Below, piece after piece: positions 1-12,300 of a stretch of DNA of 64,000 nucleotides. The translations under genes and the position numbers were made by a program. The stretch is from assembly GCA_947471745.1 (NCBI GenBank), contig CANJKZ010000139.1, positions 1,626,501 to 1,690,500 on the forward strand. The letters run 5' to 3'. This DNA is from Closterium sp. Naga37s-1 (taxonomy: Eukaryota > Streptophyta > Zygnematophyceae > Desmidiales > Closteriaceae). A model generated the notes under the pieces. The model had not been told where the DNA came from. It did not search any database and was given only the letters and a program-made list of their open reading frames with translations. How positions within the stretch are numbered: position 1 is the first letter of the stretch; every line of letters begins with the position of its first letter.

Positions 1-252
1 CGAGAGTTGCTTTGTTCTTGTGAACTGGTCTTGTGACCGTTGCTCGTTCTTGCTGACTGGTCCTGTGACCCTTGCTCATGGGTTGTGTGTTGCTTTCCAC
101 AGGACTACTGTCACCTAGACTATGGGGGTGTGTCAAACTATATTTGTTATAGTTTATGTGTGTTAGTCTAGGTGTGTTACACTTTGCCATAGGTTCATTT
201 AGGGTTTACTATATCCATCCTTGTACTGCTTGCTTCTCACCAATTCATTCGA
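1..252 (+). mobile_element. 3' end of a family-1 copia element with a partial LTR
   Basis: Positions 1-130 match the 3' untranslated end of copia H (about 61260-61375): the same run of phrases, ending in a purine-rich tract (ATGGGGGTG) directly before TGTCAAAC. The LTR starts at 131 and can be followed to about 252. The usual terminal TTTGACA is missing, so the LTR is truncated or decayed where it meets the 37-bp repeat. The body of the element lies left of the window. No coding sequence is visible. Confidence 0.7.
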
Positions 253-339
253 GAGTTACCTCCGTAGCATTACTTACCCTTATGGTTGGTACCAAGAGTA
301 GGTGCGTTAATAACCCATATGGTTGGTACTGAGGGTAAT
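253..339 (+). repeat. 37-bp palindromic tandem repeat, left remnant
   Basis: About two units of the repeat described at 15470-19100. It is cut by the insertion of copia A, whose left target duplication is GTAAT at 335-339. Confidence 0.8.
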
Positions 340-1195
340 TCTCAACGGGAGTTGTGTGTTGGCCCCGTCCTCGCTTGGGCGGAGCCGACTTTGTTGTCGG
401 TTGTGGGGGGAGCGCAGCTGACCTACTGCAGTGGGCGACATCGTCCTGGGCGTCAGCATGCTGCCCGGGCGCCTGGACGCCGACCTGGGCGTCTGGACGG
501 CGTCTCGGGCGCCTGGACGCCGACGTGGGCGTCTGGACGGCGTCCCGGGCGCCTGGACGCCGACGTGGGCGTCTGGACGGCGTCCCGGGCGCATGGATTC
601 CGACTTGGGCTTCCGGACAGCGTCCTGGGCGCCTGGACGCCGACCTGGGCGTCTGGACGGCGTCCTGGGCGCCTAGACGCCGACCTGGTTGCCCGGTCGA
701 CTCAGTTACCCGGGCGACGGGCACTGCGGGGTGCGCGAGAGTCGCCCAGGAGGTTCGTGCGAAGCCGACCTCGGTGTGGTATCCGGAGGTCGACGTGGAG
801 GATCAGGTGCAGTGGCGGGCACATGGTCAGCTTGGCGTCTGCGCCGTGAACATGACGAGGCACAGCACGCCAACCGGTTGCAAGCACCTGCTTTGCAGGT
901 GCGCTGCTGTCCTGCGGGTGCAACGCTATGCAGCCGCCTTGCTGCAGCGTTGTCACGCCGCCGACTTGCAGCGTTGGCAGCCGGCCTGCATGCTTGCTAG
1001 CATCTGATGTAGTCCATTGTTGCTTTGCATTGTGTACCATTGTTGTCAACTTTTGCTAGTAAAACTCTTGCAAAATCTCCCCATGAATGTGCAAGTAGAG
1101 TGAACACAAGCAAACGACTAAGGAACGAACGCTACGAACACTCCTACCCCGTGCCTACCCCATAGTCTAGCTCCCATTGATAGAGTTATCTCCGC
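340..1195 (+). repeat. 5' LTR of copia A
   Basis: 856 bp, ending ATCTCCGCA just before the primer site. It contains the GC-rich 40-bp minisatellite at about 470-690. It is shorter than the reassembled 3' LTR (997 bp), mainly because it has fewer minisatellite copies. Confidence 0.85.
470..690 (+). repeat. 40-bp GC-rich minisatellite in family-2 LTR
   Basis: The unit is two related 20-mers, CGCCTGGACGCCGACCTGGG and CGTCTGGACGGCGTCCTGGG, repeated about 5-6 times. The same minisatellite lies in the other family-2 LTRs at about 5446-5785 and, inverted, at about 8765-9030 and 15055-15320. It gives long Arg/Gly/Pro-rich open frames on both strands that have no coding value. Confidence 0.85.
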
Positions 1196-1212
1196 ATGGT
1201 GCGGTGAGCGTG
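1196..1212 (+). other. Primer binding site of copia A
   Basis: TGGTGCGGTGAGCGTGG follows the LTR end directly. The same 17-mer follows the 5' LTR of copia B. TGG at the start fits pairing with a tRNA 3' CCA, but the rest is not the initiator-Met sequence used by copia C, so a different tRNA primes this family. Confidence 0.65.
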
Positions 1213-1299
1213 GACGGCACCGCAACGATACCTTCGGTTTAGCCGACTTGGGTGCGCATTACCTATTTCGTTCGTAGGCTGGCAGGTGCGTAAATCACC

Positions 1300-4200
1300 A
1301 TGGTTGGCCCCGTAGTTGACGTGGGCGTAGTGGATATCTTGGAGACACGGCCGAAGGACGCCGACTCCTCCTCTGGCGGCAAGGGGCGAGGCGACGGAGA
1401 AGCGTCGTGCTCGCTGGTCGGCGTCGTGGAGCCGACTGTCTCGCTGACGCCGGAGGCCGGCGAGGATTTCCAGGCGGTGGCGGCAGCTGTGTAGGCAAAC
1501 CCGGCGGTGGTCCTGCTTGACAGCGGCTGCTCGCACCAACTGATGGGGACGAAGGCGGCCTTCGTCGAGGCCGAGCGGCGACGTTAAGCACGTGCGCGAC
1601 TTCAATGGGGCGCTGCAGGACGTCCAGGGCCGGGGAACAGTCGCCTTGCAAGGGGAGGCCGGGAAGCAGGTAATCATCCCCGATGTGCTCTACGTTCCGG
1701 GCGTGCAGGCGAACCTGCTGTCCGCCGGCCAGCTGAAGGAGAACGGCGTGAAGCTGCAGGATGATGGGGACAGGATGCTGCTCGTCTCGGCGGTGGGGGA
1801 CGTGCTTGGTCGGGCAAAGTATACCGGCCAGATCCTCGTCACCGATCTTCGTCCGTGCACGGCGACGTCGACGGTGGCGGTGGCTTTTCGAACCATCGCT
1901 ACGGCGACGAAGTCGACGCCGGCCATGTGGCACGCGAGGCTTGTGCATGTCGGCTTCGACACCTTCACGACCTCGGCAAAGCACGAGGTCGCCACCAGCC
2001 TGGACATCAAGCCGTCGGCCCGCACCGATGCTCCGTGTGTCTGGTGCGTCGACGGGAAGCTGGCGCGGCACACCTTCCCCGACAAGAGCTCGGACGCCGA
2101 CGAAGCCCTGGCTGTCGTGCACATCGACCTATGCGGACCGTTTCGGGTGGCTGCCAAGGACAGGAGCCTCTACTTCTTGCTGCTAAAGGACCGCACGACC
2201 CGCATTGTGTGGGTGAGGCCGGTCGCCAAGAAATTAGATGTGCTGCGGGAGTTCGAGAAGTGGCTGGTGGTGGCTGAGCGGCAGACAAAGAAGTCGGTGT
2301 TGATGCTGCGCTCTGACCGGGGAGGGGAGTTCCTCGGGAAGCAGTTCACCGACTTCATGGACGGCGAAGGGATCGTCCACGATTTGACCTGCCCCTACAC
2401 CCTGCAGCAGAACGGCATGGCGGAGCGGGAGATGCGGACTGTGGTGGAGTCGGTGCGGACGATGCTGCTGCACATGGGCGTGCAGCATCACTGGTGGCAC
2501 CTCGCCCTGCGGCAGGCCGTCTGGATACACAACTGCCTGGAGAGGTCGACTCTTCCGCCGGGGACGACACCGTACCAGCTGCTGACCGGCAAGAAGCCCG
2601 ACTTGACGCTGGCCCGTGTGTGGGGCTGCATGGCGCAGTTCCTGGTCCCCGAGCTGCAGCGCGGTGGAAAGCTGGCGCCGAAGGCCAGCTGGGGCCTGCA
2701 CCTCGGTGTGTTGGAGGAGAGCAAGGGCTGGGAGCTCCTCGACCTTACTGACAACAGGGTGGTCACCACGTCGGACGTGGTGTTCTATGAGACCATGTCG
2801 CTGGAGGTGTGGAAGTCGAAGCATGGGCCGGCGACGGGGAGGACGCAGGCCAACCCACCCACAGACACCTCGACGGCGACCCTTCCTCTGCTCGAGAACG
2901 CCGATCTCGGCAAGCCAGCTGATGAGGACGCCGAGGAAGCCGAGGACGTCTCTTCCTCCACTCTCTTCCTTCCCCAACTCCTTGTGCCCCACCCCTCGTA
3001 GCCGACCTGCAGAAGCTGACGCCGGCGTCGGCCTCCGGCGATGAGGGGAGCAGTGGGACGTCGCCTATGACGCCAACCAAGAGCATCGCCGGTGGCCGAC
3101 GTGACGTCAAGCAAGTCGGCGTGGGAGGGAAACCGCCGACGACAGGGGAGCAGCGGGTGGAGAGGAAGCAGCCGACTTTGCTGAAGTCGGTCAAGAAGGT
3201 GACGTCACCGATAGAGGAACAGCCTGCTGTGAAGCCGACCAAGGAGCCGTCGGCGACCGGGCAGTCGGCAGGGGAGCCGACGACAGGGGAGAAGTCGGCT
3301 GGGCAACCGACCTTGGAGCAGGAGGCCGGTGAGGGCAGTAAAGCCGGCGTTGACGCAGGGGAGCAGTCGGGGGCGTGGAGTCCGCCGACAGCGATGTGGT
3401 GGAGGTCACCGCCGAGAAGCCTGGGCTGCGACGTTGAGGCCGAATTCGGGGGCCGCCTGAGCGGCTGACCTACCACGTCTGCCTACCACCGGGGGCCTTC
3501 ACCACGCTGTACGACGACGACGAGGCTGATGCGCCATAGGACGACGCAGGGGATGGCGTCGACCTGCCAGAGCTCGACCCGGACATGCACGCCGACCCCA
3601 AGCACCGCGGGGACATCGCATCGATGTCGGTGAAGGAGGCGTTGGCGAGCTGGAAGGGCAAGGCGGTGAAGGCCGCCATGGACGAGGAGATCCGCAGCCT
3701 CATCGGCATAGGCACCTGGGAGCTGGTCGAACGCCCACGCGGGGTGAACATAATGAAAAACCGGTGGGTGCTGATGACTAAGTACCACGTCGACGATACG
3801 GTCGCCCGGGAGAAGGCGGGGCGGGTCGTGAAGGGCTTCACGCAGGACTACGACGAGACGTACGCGCCGGTGAGCAACTACGTCAAGGTGAGGATCTTCC
3901 TCTGCATCTTTGCCGTCCTCGACCTCAACCTGATGCAGCTCGACATGAAGAACACCTTCCTTGCAGAGCAAGCTCGATCGGGTGCTGTACATGTACCAGC
4001 TAGACTACTACCACGACAGGACCGGCGGGGTATGCAAGCTGCTGAAGAGCCTGTACAGGCTGAAGCAGTCGCCGCCGCTACTGTGGTACAGGGCGCTCAA
4101 CGAGGTGCTGGTCGGGCCATGCGACCAATCGCTGTTGGCTGGAAGAAGAGCCAGGTCGACGAGGACCTTTACTTCAAGGTCGGCGATGACGGAGTGGCCT

Positions 4201-5222
4201 GCTGGGTGCTGGTCTATGTCGACGACATGCTCGCCGCCAGCAGTAGCACCGCGATGTTGCAGAAGCTGAAGGAGGTACTGGAGGCCGCCTTCGAGCTGCG
4301 CGAGATCGCGCCGGAGGAGAAGTACCTCGGGTTGGAGATTGTGCGCGGCAGGCCGGCGAGGAAGCTGTGGCTGCACCAGCAGAACTACGCTGACAAGCTG
4401 CGCAGGCGGTTCATCGACGAGGAGCAGATCGGGCGCACCCCGAAGACGCCGGCCTCCGTCGACAACTATGCCGAGCTGGCGTTCAACAACGAGGAGGCAT
4501 AGGAGCGCCAGGAGGAGTACCGGCAGAAGGTTGGCTCGCTGCAGTTCGCGGTGACGACGACGAGGCCGGACATCGCCTTCGCCTGCGGCAAGCTGGGGAG
4601 CGGCCTCACGGTGAGGAGCGGCCAGCACTGGCCCGAGGTCGACCGCTGCCTCACCTACCTCGCCAACACTCGTGACACCGCCCAGGAGTTCGGCGGTGGG
4701 CCAGAGTCGCTGAAGCTGGTCGGCTACGTGAACGCCGACGACGCCGGCGACAAGCAGAACCGGACGAGCATGGGGAGCTACGTGTTCGTATACGGAGGGG
4801 CCGCGGTCTCCTGATTGAGTCAGCGCATCCAGTGCGCGACGCTGTCGTCGACTGAGTCGGAGTACGTGGCGGCCACCGAGGCTGGCAAGGAGGGACGATG
4901 ACTTCGCTTCCTCCTTGCAGAGTTCCGGCAGCTAGACGCCGGGACGCCGACCGTCCTTCGGGTGGACAACAAGTCGGCCATCCCGGTCGCCGAGGGCTTG
5001 GGGCTGCAAGGCAACCTCAAGCACATGGAGTGGCGTTATGCCTAGCTGCAGCACATGGTGATGCGCGGGAAGTTCACGCTGAAGTACATCCCGACCACCG
5101 AGCAGCCGGCCGACTTCCTGACGAAGGCGCTGCACTTTCCGGCCCTCAACCTGTGCTCCGTCGCAATCGGCCAAGTGCGCCTAGCCGACGTCGGCGACGT
5201 TGACGACGACGTGCAGCAGTAG
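1300..5222 (+). pseudogene. Degenerate copia gag-pol of element A
   Basis: Remains of a Ty1/copia polyprotein, recognisable by comparison with copia B. In order: the gag end and protease (DSGCS near 1520), the pre-integrase and integrase core (1592-2830, with IDLCGPF, LRSDRGGEFLG and QQNGMAERE, so D-D-E is retained), a Lys/Pro-rich linker in shifted frames (3000-3470), RT (3585-4500, with LVYVDDMLAAS near 4210) and RNase H (to 5222, TAG). Breaks: stops at 1492, 4500, 4812, 4899 and 5043, a small deletion with frameshift near 1570, frame changes in the linker, and a frame change near 3960 in RT. All five listed stops fall where copy B has Gln, Trp or Arg. About 1.3 kb of gag is missing. Confidence 0.9.
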
Positions 5223-6394
5223 GTGCCATGCCCTCTCGCATGGCTGGTGCGGCGACGGCGTGCTGTGTGTTGTGTGCACGCCGACGAGTTTTTCTCCGAG
5301 CAGTGTTGCCGTGTGGGCTGGAGGCCCAAGCGTGATTGGGGCAGGGGAGTGTCAACGGGAGTTGTGTTTAGGCCCCGTCCTCGCTTGGGCGGAGCCGACT
5401 TCTTGGTTGGGTGTGCGGGAGGTGCAGCCGACCTACTGCAGTGGGCGACGTCGTCCTGGGCGTCTGGACGGCGTCCTGGGTGCCTAGACGCTGACCTGGG
5501 CGTCTGGACGGCGACCCGTGCGCCTGGACGCCGACCTGGGCGTCCGGACGGCGTTCCGGGCGCCTGGACGCTGACTTGGGCGTCTGGACGGCGTCCTGGG
5601 CGCCTGGATGCCGACCTGGGCGTCTGGACGGCGTCCTGTACGCCTGGACGCCGACCTGGCCGTCTGGACGAGTCATGGGCACCTGGACGCCGACCTGGGC
5701 ATCTGGACGGCGTCTTGGGCCATTGGACGCCGGCCTGGGCGTCTGGACAGCGTCCTGGGCGCCTGGACGCCGACCTGGTTGCCCGGTCGACTCAGTTACC
5801 CGGGCGACGGGCACTACGGGGTGCACGAGAGTCGCCCAGGAGGTTCGTGAGAAGCCGACCTTGTCAAACTATGTTTTGCATAGTTTATATAACTGTTTGT
5901 AGTTAGTGTTAGTGTAGTTACATATTTGTTTGTTTGGTGGTGCACCTTTGCTAGTTTGCTATATGTACCTTGTGTGCTATAGTGAACACAACCATTCTCG
6001 ATTCTCCTTGGCTCAAACTACTCGACTCCCGCTTGGCCTATGCTCCTAAGCCTAGGCCCTAAGTTGAACCCGTTGCCTAGCTAAGTTCGTACGTTGACAT
6101 GGTATTGAGCTTGTAACATCCTGACCTAAGTTACTGGGCCCACCAGTTGACGCACTCGTCATGGCGCCCGTCACGTCCTTAGTTGCGACCTTAGTGACGG
6201 GCGCCACGGCGAGTACGTTCGCGGCCGTCCCGTCGCGTCGCGGCGCTCATCATGACGGTCGCGGCGGACGCTATGGCGAACGCCATCGAACCCGCCAACA
6301 ACCCGCGGCGAAATTGCCAGCGCGTTCGCCCACGCGCCTGCGACCCCGCCGTCGGACCCGCCGACGAGCACGCCAGCCGGCTTGCCAACCGACG

Positions 6395-6700
6395 CGCCCG
6401 CCAGCTCGCCCGCCGACGCGCCCGCTAGCTCGCCCACCGACGCGCCCGCCAGCTCGCCCACCGACGCGCCCGCCAGCTCGCCGCAACAGCCGCCAGCCGC
6501 CAACGGGACCGCCAGTAATTACAACGCCAGCGACACCGCCAGCAGTGACCCCGCCAGCAGAGACCCCGCTAGCAGAAACCCCGCCAACAGAGACCCCGCC
6601 AGCAGAGACCCCGCCAGCAGAGACCCCCGCCAGCAGAGACCCCGCCAGCAGAGACCCCCGCCAGCAGAGACCCAGCCAGCAGAGACCCCTGCCAGGAGCG
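6395..6700 (+). repeat. 24-bp and 15-bp tandem repeats inside the nested element
   Basis: A 24-bp unit containing GACGCGCCCGCCAGCTCGCC is repeated about 3-4 times to 6485. Then a 15/16-bp unit with the core GCCAGCAGAGACCCC is repeated about ten times. The open frames across them are low-complexity and I give them no function. Confidence 0.8.
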
Positions 6701-7097
6701 ACACTGCCACAGCACAGCCGCCTCCTCCTCGTCTCGCTCACTCCCGCGTGTGTCGTTGAGTGGGGGGGGCTGAGGGGGTGGCGACAGGAATTCTGCAGGG
6801 ACTACCGTGGGTGGGGCTGGGGTGTGGAGGAAGAAAGGGGGGGAGGGGGTGCGGTCCCGGGGGGCGGCTGTTATGGGGGGTGAGGTTAAGGGGGGGTGGT
6901 TGAATGGGTGTGGGGATTTGGGGGTTACTAAGAGGGGTTTCGCCGCGCTTGGCTCCCCCCCACCTCCTCTCCTCGTCATTCTCTCACCTCCCCCCTTTGT
7001 AAAAGGGGGTTACTACGAGGGTTTCTCCACGGGTGGCTCCCCCTCAACTCCTCGCCTCATCCCTCTCTCACCTCCTCCTTCGTACTTCTCTCCTTTC

Positions 7098-7103
<6 letters not shown>

Positions 7104-7167
<64 letters not shown>
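7104..7167 (+). repeat. (CT)32 microsatellite
   Basis: An uninterrupted CT run of 64 bases within the nested non-autonomous element. Confidence 0.95.
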
Positions 7168-7170
<3 letters not shown>

Positions 7171-7990
7171 TCCTCCTCCTCACTTACCCCTGTGCCGTCT
7201 TCCGCTGCGCCAGGTGTACCCCTCCACGGGCGTTCTACACTTCTACCTGCAAACAGTTCAGGGGGCGTGTCAAACTATGTTTTGCATAGTTTATATAACT
7301 GTTTGTAGTTAGTGTTAGTGTAGTTATATATTTGTTTGTTTGGTGGTGCACCTTTGCTAGTTTTCTATATGTACCTTGTGTGCTATAGTGAACACAACCA
7401 TTCTCGATTCTCCTTGGCTCAAACTACTCGACTCCCACTTGGCCTAGGCTCCTAAGCCTAGGCCCTAAGTTGAACCCGTTGCCTAGCTAAGTTCGTACGT
7501 TGACAGAACTCGGTGTGGTATCCTGAGGTGCAGTGGCGGGCACATGGTCAGCTTGGCGTATGCGCCGTGAACATGACGAGGCACAGCACGCCAACCAGCT
7601 GCGAGCACCTGCGAAGCAGGTGCGCTGCTGTCCTGTGGGTGCAACGCTGAATAGCTGCCTTGCTGCAGCATTGTCACGCCGCCGACTTGCAGCGATGGCA
7701 GACCGCGACTTTGAACTGCTGGAGCGCGGTCGACCATGCAGTGCTGGAACGCGGTCGACCTTGCTGCGCTGGCAATCAGCCTGCATGCTTGCTAGCATCT
7801 GATGTAGTCCTTTATTTCTTTGCATTGTGTACCATTGTTGTCAACATTTGCTAGTGAAATCTTTCGAAATCTCCTCATGACTTTGCAAGTAGAGTGAATG
7901 CAAGCAAAGGATTAAGGAACGAACGCTACGATGACTCCTACCCCATGCCTACCCCATAGTCTAGCTCCCGTTGATAGAGTAATCTCCGCA

Positions 7991-8143
7991 GCAATCGCGA
8001 TACTTTCCCATATGGCTGGCACCGAGAGTAAGTGCGTTACTTACCCATATAGCTGGCACCGAGAGTAAGTGCGTTACTTACCCATATGGTTAGTACCAAG
8101 AGTAAATACGTTACTTACCCATCTGGTTGGCACCGAGAGTAAG
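7991..8143 (+). repeat. 37-bp palindromic tandem repeat between copia A and B
   Basis: About four units of the array described at 15470-19100, left between two insertions. The last five bases, GTAAG (8139-8143), are the left target duplication of copia B. Confidence 0.9.
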
Positions 8144-9179
8144 TGCGGAGATAACTTTAGCAACGGGAGCTAGGTTGCGGGCTAGGCACGGGTGCTGGTG
8201 TGATATCTGCGTTCGTTCGTTCCTTAGTCGTTTCCTTGTGCGCACACGCTTGCTGGTTCACGGGGAAAGTTGGCAAGAGTTCCACTAGGAAAAGTTCAGA
8301 ACAATGGTTAGCAACAACATTGGCAACACTGACTACATCAGAGCTAGCTAGGCTGCTGGTCGACCTCCAGCGCAGCATGGTCAACCGCGCTCCAGCGCAG
8401 CAGCGCTCGCACCGCTCCAGCGTTGCAGAGTAGCGGTGCGCCAACGTTGCAAGTCCATGGCATGCCAACGCTGCAGCAAGTCGGCTGCACAGCGTTGCAT
8501 CCGCAGGACAACGGTGCATCTGCTTCGCATGTGCGTGCAGCTGGTTGGTGCACTCTTCCTTGTCACGTGCACCGGACGCCTGGCAGACTCCACGCCAGTA
8601 ACTGCGCCCACCAGCCACGTCGACCTCGGGATACCACCCCTAAGGTCGGTCTCGCAGACTCCACCCCGGCGACACTCGCGCACGTCGCCCGGGTATCCCG
8701 GTCGACCGGGAAACCGCGCCTGGGCGACCAGCTCAGTCCGTAGCCGGCCACACACATGCCTGGCGTCCCCAGTCCGGCGTCCAGACGCCCAGGACGCCGT
8801 CCGAACCCCCAGGTCGGCCTCCAGACGCCTAGGACGCCGTGCAGACGTCCAGGGCGGCGTCCAGCCTCCCAGGACGCCAACCAGACGTCCAGGTCGGCGT
8901 CCGGGCCCACAGGACGCCGTGCGGACGCCCAGGTCGGCGTCCAACCTCCTGGGACGCCGTGCAGACGCCTAGGTCGGCGTCCAGCCTCCCCGGACGCCGT
9001 CTAGGCGCCCAGGACGGCGTCCTCCTGCTCGGCGCCCTCCAGACAGGCGCCCTCCAGCTCGGCGCCCTTGCAGTGGCCCCCGTGCCCACTGCTGTTGGTC
9101 GGCTGCATCCCCCGCACGCTCGACCACAAGGTCGGCTCCGCCCAAGCGAGGACGGGGCCACACAACACTCCCGTTGACA
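8144..9179 (-). repeat. 3' LTR of copia B
   Basis: 1,036 bp. On the - strand it starts TGTCAACGGGAGTGTTG and ends TTATCTCCGCA. The inverted 40-bp minisatellite occupies about 8765-9030. Confidence 0.9.
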
Positions 9180-9306
9180 CTCCCCTGCCGCGTTCACGCT
9201 TGGGCCCCAGCCCACACGGCAGCACTGCTCGGAGAAACGCTCAGCGGCGTGCACACAACACACAGCACGCCGATCACCGCACCAGCCATGCAAGAGGGCA
9301 TGGCAC

Positions 9307-12300
9307 CTACTGCTGCACGTCGTCGTCGCCGTCGCCCACGTCGGCCAAGCGCACCTGGCCGATTGCGACGGAGCACCGGTTGAAGGCCGGATAGTGCAGC
9401 GCCTTCGTCAGGAAGTCGGCCGGCTGCTCAGTGGTCGGGATGTACCTCAGCGAGAACTTCCCGCGCTTCACCATGTGCTGCAGCCAGGCTTGTCGCCGCT
9501 CCATGTGCTTGAGGTTGCCCGTCAACCCCATGCCCTCGGCGACTGTGATGGCCGACTTGTTGTCCACCCGCAGGACAGTCCGCTTCCCGGCGTCCAGCTG
9601 CCGGAACTCAGCAAGGAGGAAGCGAAGGCGGCGTCCCTCCTTGCCGGCTTCAGTGGCCGCCACATACTCCGACTCCGTCGACGACAGCGTCGCGCACTTG
9701 ATGCGCTGGCTCGACCAGGAGACTGCGGCCCCTCCGTAGACGAACACATAGCCGCACGTGCTCGTCCGGCTCTGCTTGTCACCGGCGTCGTCGGCGTCCA
9801 CGTAGCCGACCAGCTCCAGCGACTCTGGCCCACCGCCGAACTCCAGGGCGGTGTCACGCGTGTTGGCGAGGTAGGCGAGGCAGCGGTCGACCTCGCGCCA
9901 GTGCTGGTCACTCCTCACCGTGAGGCCGCTCCCCAGCTTGCTGCAGGCGAAAGCGACGTCCGGCCTCGTCGTCGTTGCTGCGAACTGCAGCGAGCCGACC
10001 TTCTGCCGGTACTCCTCCTCCTGGCGTTCCTGCGCCTCCTCGTCGTCGAAGGTGAGCTCGGCGTAGGCGTCGACCGAGATCGGTGTCTTCGGAGTGCGAC
10101 CGGTCTGCTCCTCGTCAATGAAGCGCCTACGCAGCTTGTCGGCGTAGCCCTGCTGGTGCAGCCACAGCTTCCCCGCCGACCTGTCGCGGACGATCTCCAG
10201 CCCGAGGTATTTCTGCACCGGCGAGATCTCACGCAGCTCGAAGGCGGCTTCCAGCAGCGCCTTCAGCTCCTGCAACATCGCGGCGCTGCTGCTGGCGGCG
10301 AGCAGGTCGTCGACGTAGACCAGCACCCAGCAGGCCACGTCGTCCGCGCCGACCTTGAAGTACAACGCCTCGTCGACCTGGCTCTTCTTCCACCCGGCGC
10401 CGACCAGCACGTCGTTGAGCGCCAAGTATCACAGCAGCGGCGACTGCTTCAGGCCATACAGGCTCTTCAGCAGCTTGCATACTCGGCCGGTTCCGTCGTT
10501 GAAGTAGTCCGGCTGGGACATGTACAGCACCCGATCGAGCTTGCTCTGCAGGAAGGCGTTCTTCATGTCGAGCTGCATCAGGTTGAGGTTGAGGACGGCG
10601 ACGATGCTGAGGAAGATCCTCAGCGTGACGTAGCTCCCCACCGGCGCGAACGTCTCGTCGTAGTCAGCGCCGTACACCTGGGTGAAGCCCTTCACGACCA
10701 ACCTCGCCTTCTCGCGCTCGACGGTGTCGTCGACGTGGTACTTCGTCGTCAGCACCCACCGATTCTTCATGATGTTCACTCCCGGCGGGCGTTCGACCAG
10801 CTCCCACGTGCCCATGTTGATGAGGCTGCGGATCTCCTCTTCCATGGCGGCCTTCACCTCCGGGCCCTTCCAGCTTGCCAACGCCTCCTTCACCGTCATC
10901 GTCGAGATGTCCCAACGGTGCTCGGGGTCGGCCTGCATGTCGGGGTCGAGCTCCGGAAACTCCTCATCCTCGTCGGCGTCGTCGTACAGCAGGTCATCGT
11001 CGTCCACGTCGTACACCGTGGTGAAGGCAGCGGGGACGAAGAAGTCAGGCGGCCTCCGAAGTCGGCCTGTACGCCGTGGTCCCGGCTGAACCTCCTCGGC
11101 GTCCCCTTCATCGTCGCCGTCGTCGCTGTCCTCGGCGTCCTGCTGCACCTCAGTTGGCGTCCCAGCCGACTTCTCCCCTGCGGTCGGCTCCCCTGCCGAC
11201 TGCCCGGTCGCCGACTACTCCGTGGTCGGCGTCGCTGTTGCCTGCTCCCCTGGCGGCTGCTGTTCGGCAGGTGCCTCCTTCGTCGGCTTCACCAAAGTCG
11301 GCTGCACCACCTGCTGCCTCCTAGTCGGCGTCAGCTTCGCTCCCACGCCGACTTGCACAGCATTAAGTCGGCCACCGGCGATGCCTGGGGCCGGCGCCAC
11401 AGGTGACGCCCCACTGCTCCCCTCATCGCCGGAGGCCAACGTCGGGCCCAGGGAAGTCGGCAACAAGGGAAGGGGCAGGCGATTGGCAGGGAGTGGGGAC
11501 GACCTCGGCGTCCTCACCAGCAAGCTCACCGACCTCGGCGAGCAGAGGCAGCGTCGCCGTCGAGGTGTCCGTTGGCGTGTGAACTGGCATCCGCCCGGAT
11601 GCCGGCCCGTGCGCCGATCTCCACACCTCCAGCGACATGCTCTCATAGAACACCACGTCCGACGTGGTGACCACCCGCTGGTCGGCGATGTCGAGGAGCT
11701 CCCAGCCCTTGCTCTCCTCAGACACGCCGAGATGAAGGCCCCACCTGGCCTTCGGCTTCAGCTTCCCACCACGCTGCTGCTCGGGGACCAAGAACTGCGC
11801 CATGCAGCCCCACACCCGCGCCAGCGACAAGTCGGGCTTCTTCCCGGTGAGCAGCTGGTACGGCGTCGTCCCCGGCGGCAGCGCCGACCTCTCAAGGCAG
11901 TTGCGGACCCAGACGGCCTGCCGCAGAGCTAGGTGCCACCAGTGGTGCTGCACGCCCATGTGCAGCAGCATCGTGCGTACCGACTCCACCACCATCCTCA
12001 TCTCCCGCTCCGCCATGCCGTTCTGCTGCGGGGTGTACGGGCAGGTCAGGTCGTGAACGATGCCCTTGCCATTCACGAAGTCGGTGAACTGCTTCCCGAG
12101 GAACTCCCCTCCCCGGTCAGAGCGCAGCATCAACACCGACTTCTTCGTCTGCCGCTCAGCCACCGCCAGCCACTGCACGAACTCCTGCAACGCATCCGAC
12201 TTCTTGGCGACCGGCCTCACCCACACGTAGTGGGTCTTGCGGTCCTTCAGCAGCAAGAAGTACAGGCGTCGGCGCCAGACGCCGACTTGAGCTCCAGCCC

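Larger units (their letters stand above)
5862..7505 (+). mobile_element. Non-autonomous LTR element (TRIM/LARD-like) nested in copia A
   Basis: Two 238-bp LTRs (5862-6099 and 7268-7505) begin TGTCAAAC and end GTTGACA; I count four mismatches between them. A primer site, TGGTATTGAGC, follows at 6100 and a G-rich tract (CAGGGGGCG) precedes the right LTR. Flanks are GACCT and GAACT, an imperfect 5-bp duplication. The 1.17-kb interior has no gag, protease, integrase or RT signature. It has open frames rich in Pro, Ala and Arg made of tandem repeats (24-bp units near 6395-6485, 15/16-bp units near 6520-6700), then a CT microsatellite. The LTR start resembles those of the family-1 copia elements, so it may be mobilised by them. 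Confidence 0.8.
340..7990 (+). mobile_element. Copia element A (family 2), full-length but decayed
   Basis: LTR retrotransposon with a 5' LTR at 340-1195, primer site at 1196, degenerate pol at 1300-5222, purine-rich tract before 5350 and a 3' LTR at 5350-5861 plus 7506-7990, split by a nested element. The 5' LTR starts TCTCAACGGG where the others start TGTCAACGGG; both end in ATCTCCGCA. Flanking 5-mers are GTAAT (335-339) and GCAAT (7991-7995), a target duplication with one mismatch, inside the 37-bp array. Most of gag is deleted compared with copia B. It is not able to move on its own. Confidence 0.85.
5350..7990 (+). repeat. 3' LTR of copia A, split by a nested element
   Basis: Starts TGTCAACGGG after a purine-rich stretch (TTGGGGCAGGGGAG). 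The LTR occupies 5350-5861 and 7506-7990; 5862-7505 is a foreign LTR element. The reading resumes at CTCGGTGTGG just as in the 5' LTR. Confidence 0.85.

Noticed and set aside
286..1007. Long overlapping Arg/Gly/Pro-rich frames on both strands (also at 5200-5906, 8381-9293 and 14443-15451)
   Set aside because: They lie in family-2 LTRs and are products of the 40-bp GC-rich minisatellite.
6161..6883. 240-codon Pro/Arg-rich frame in the nested LTR element as a gag gene
   Set aside because: It is made of two tandem repeats, with no gag or zinc-knuckle signature, and competing open frames are equally long.
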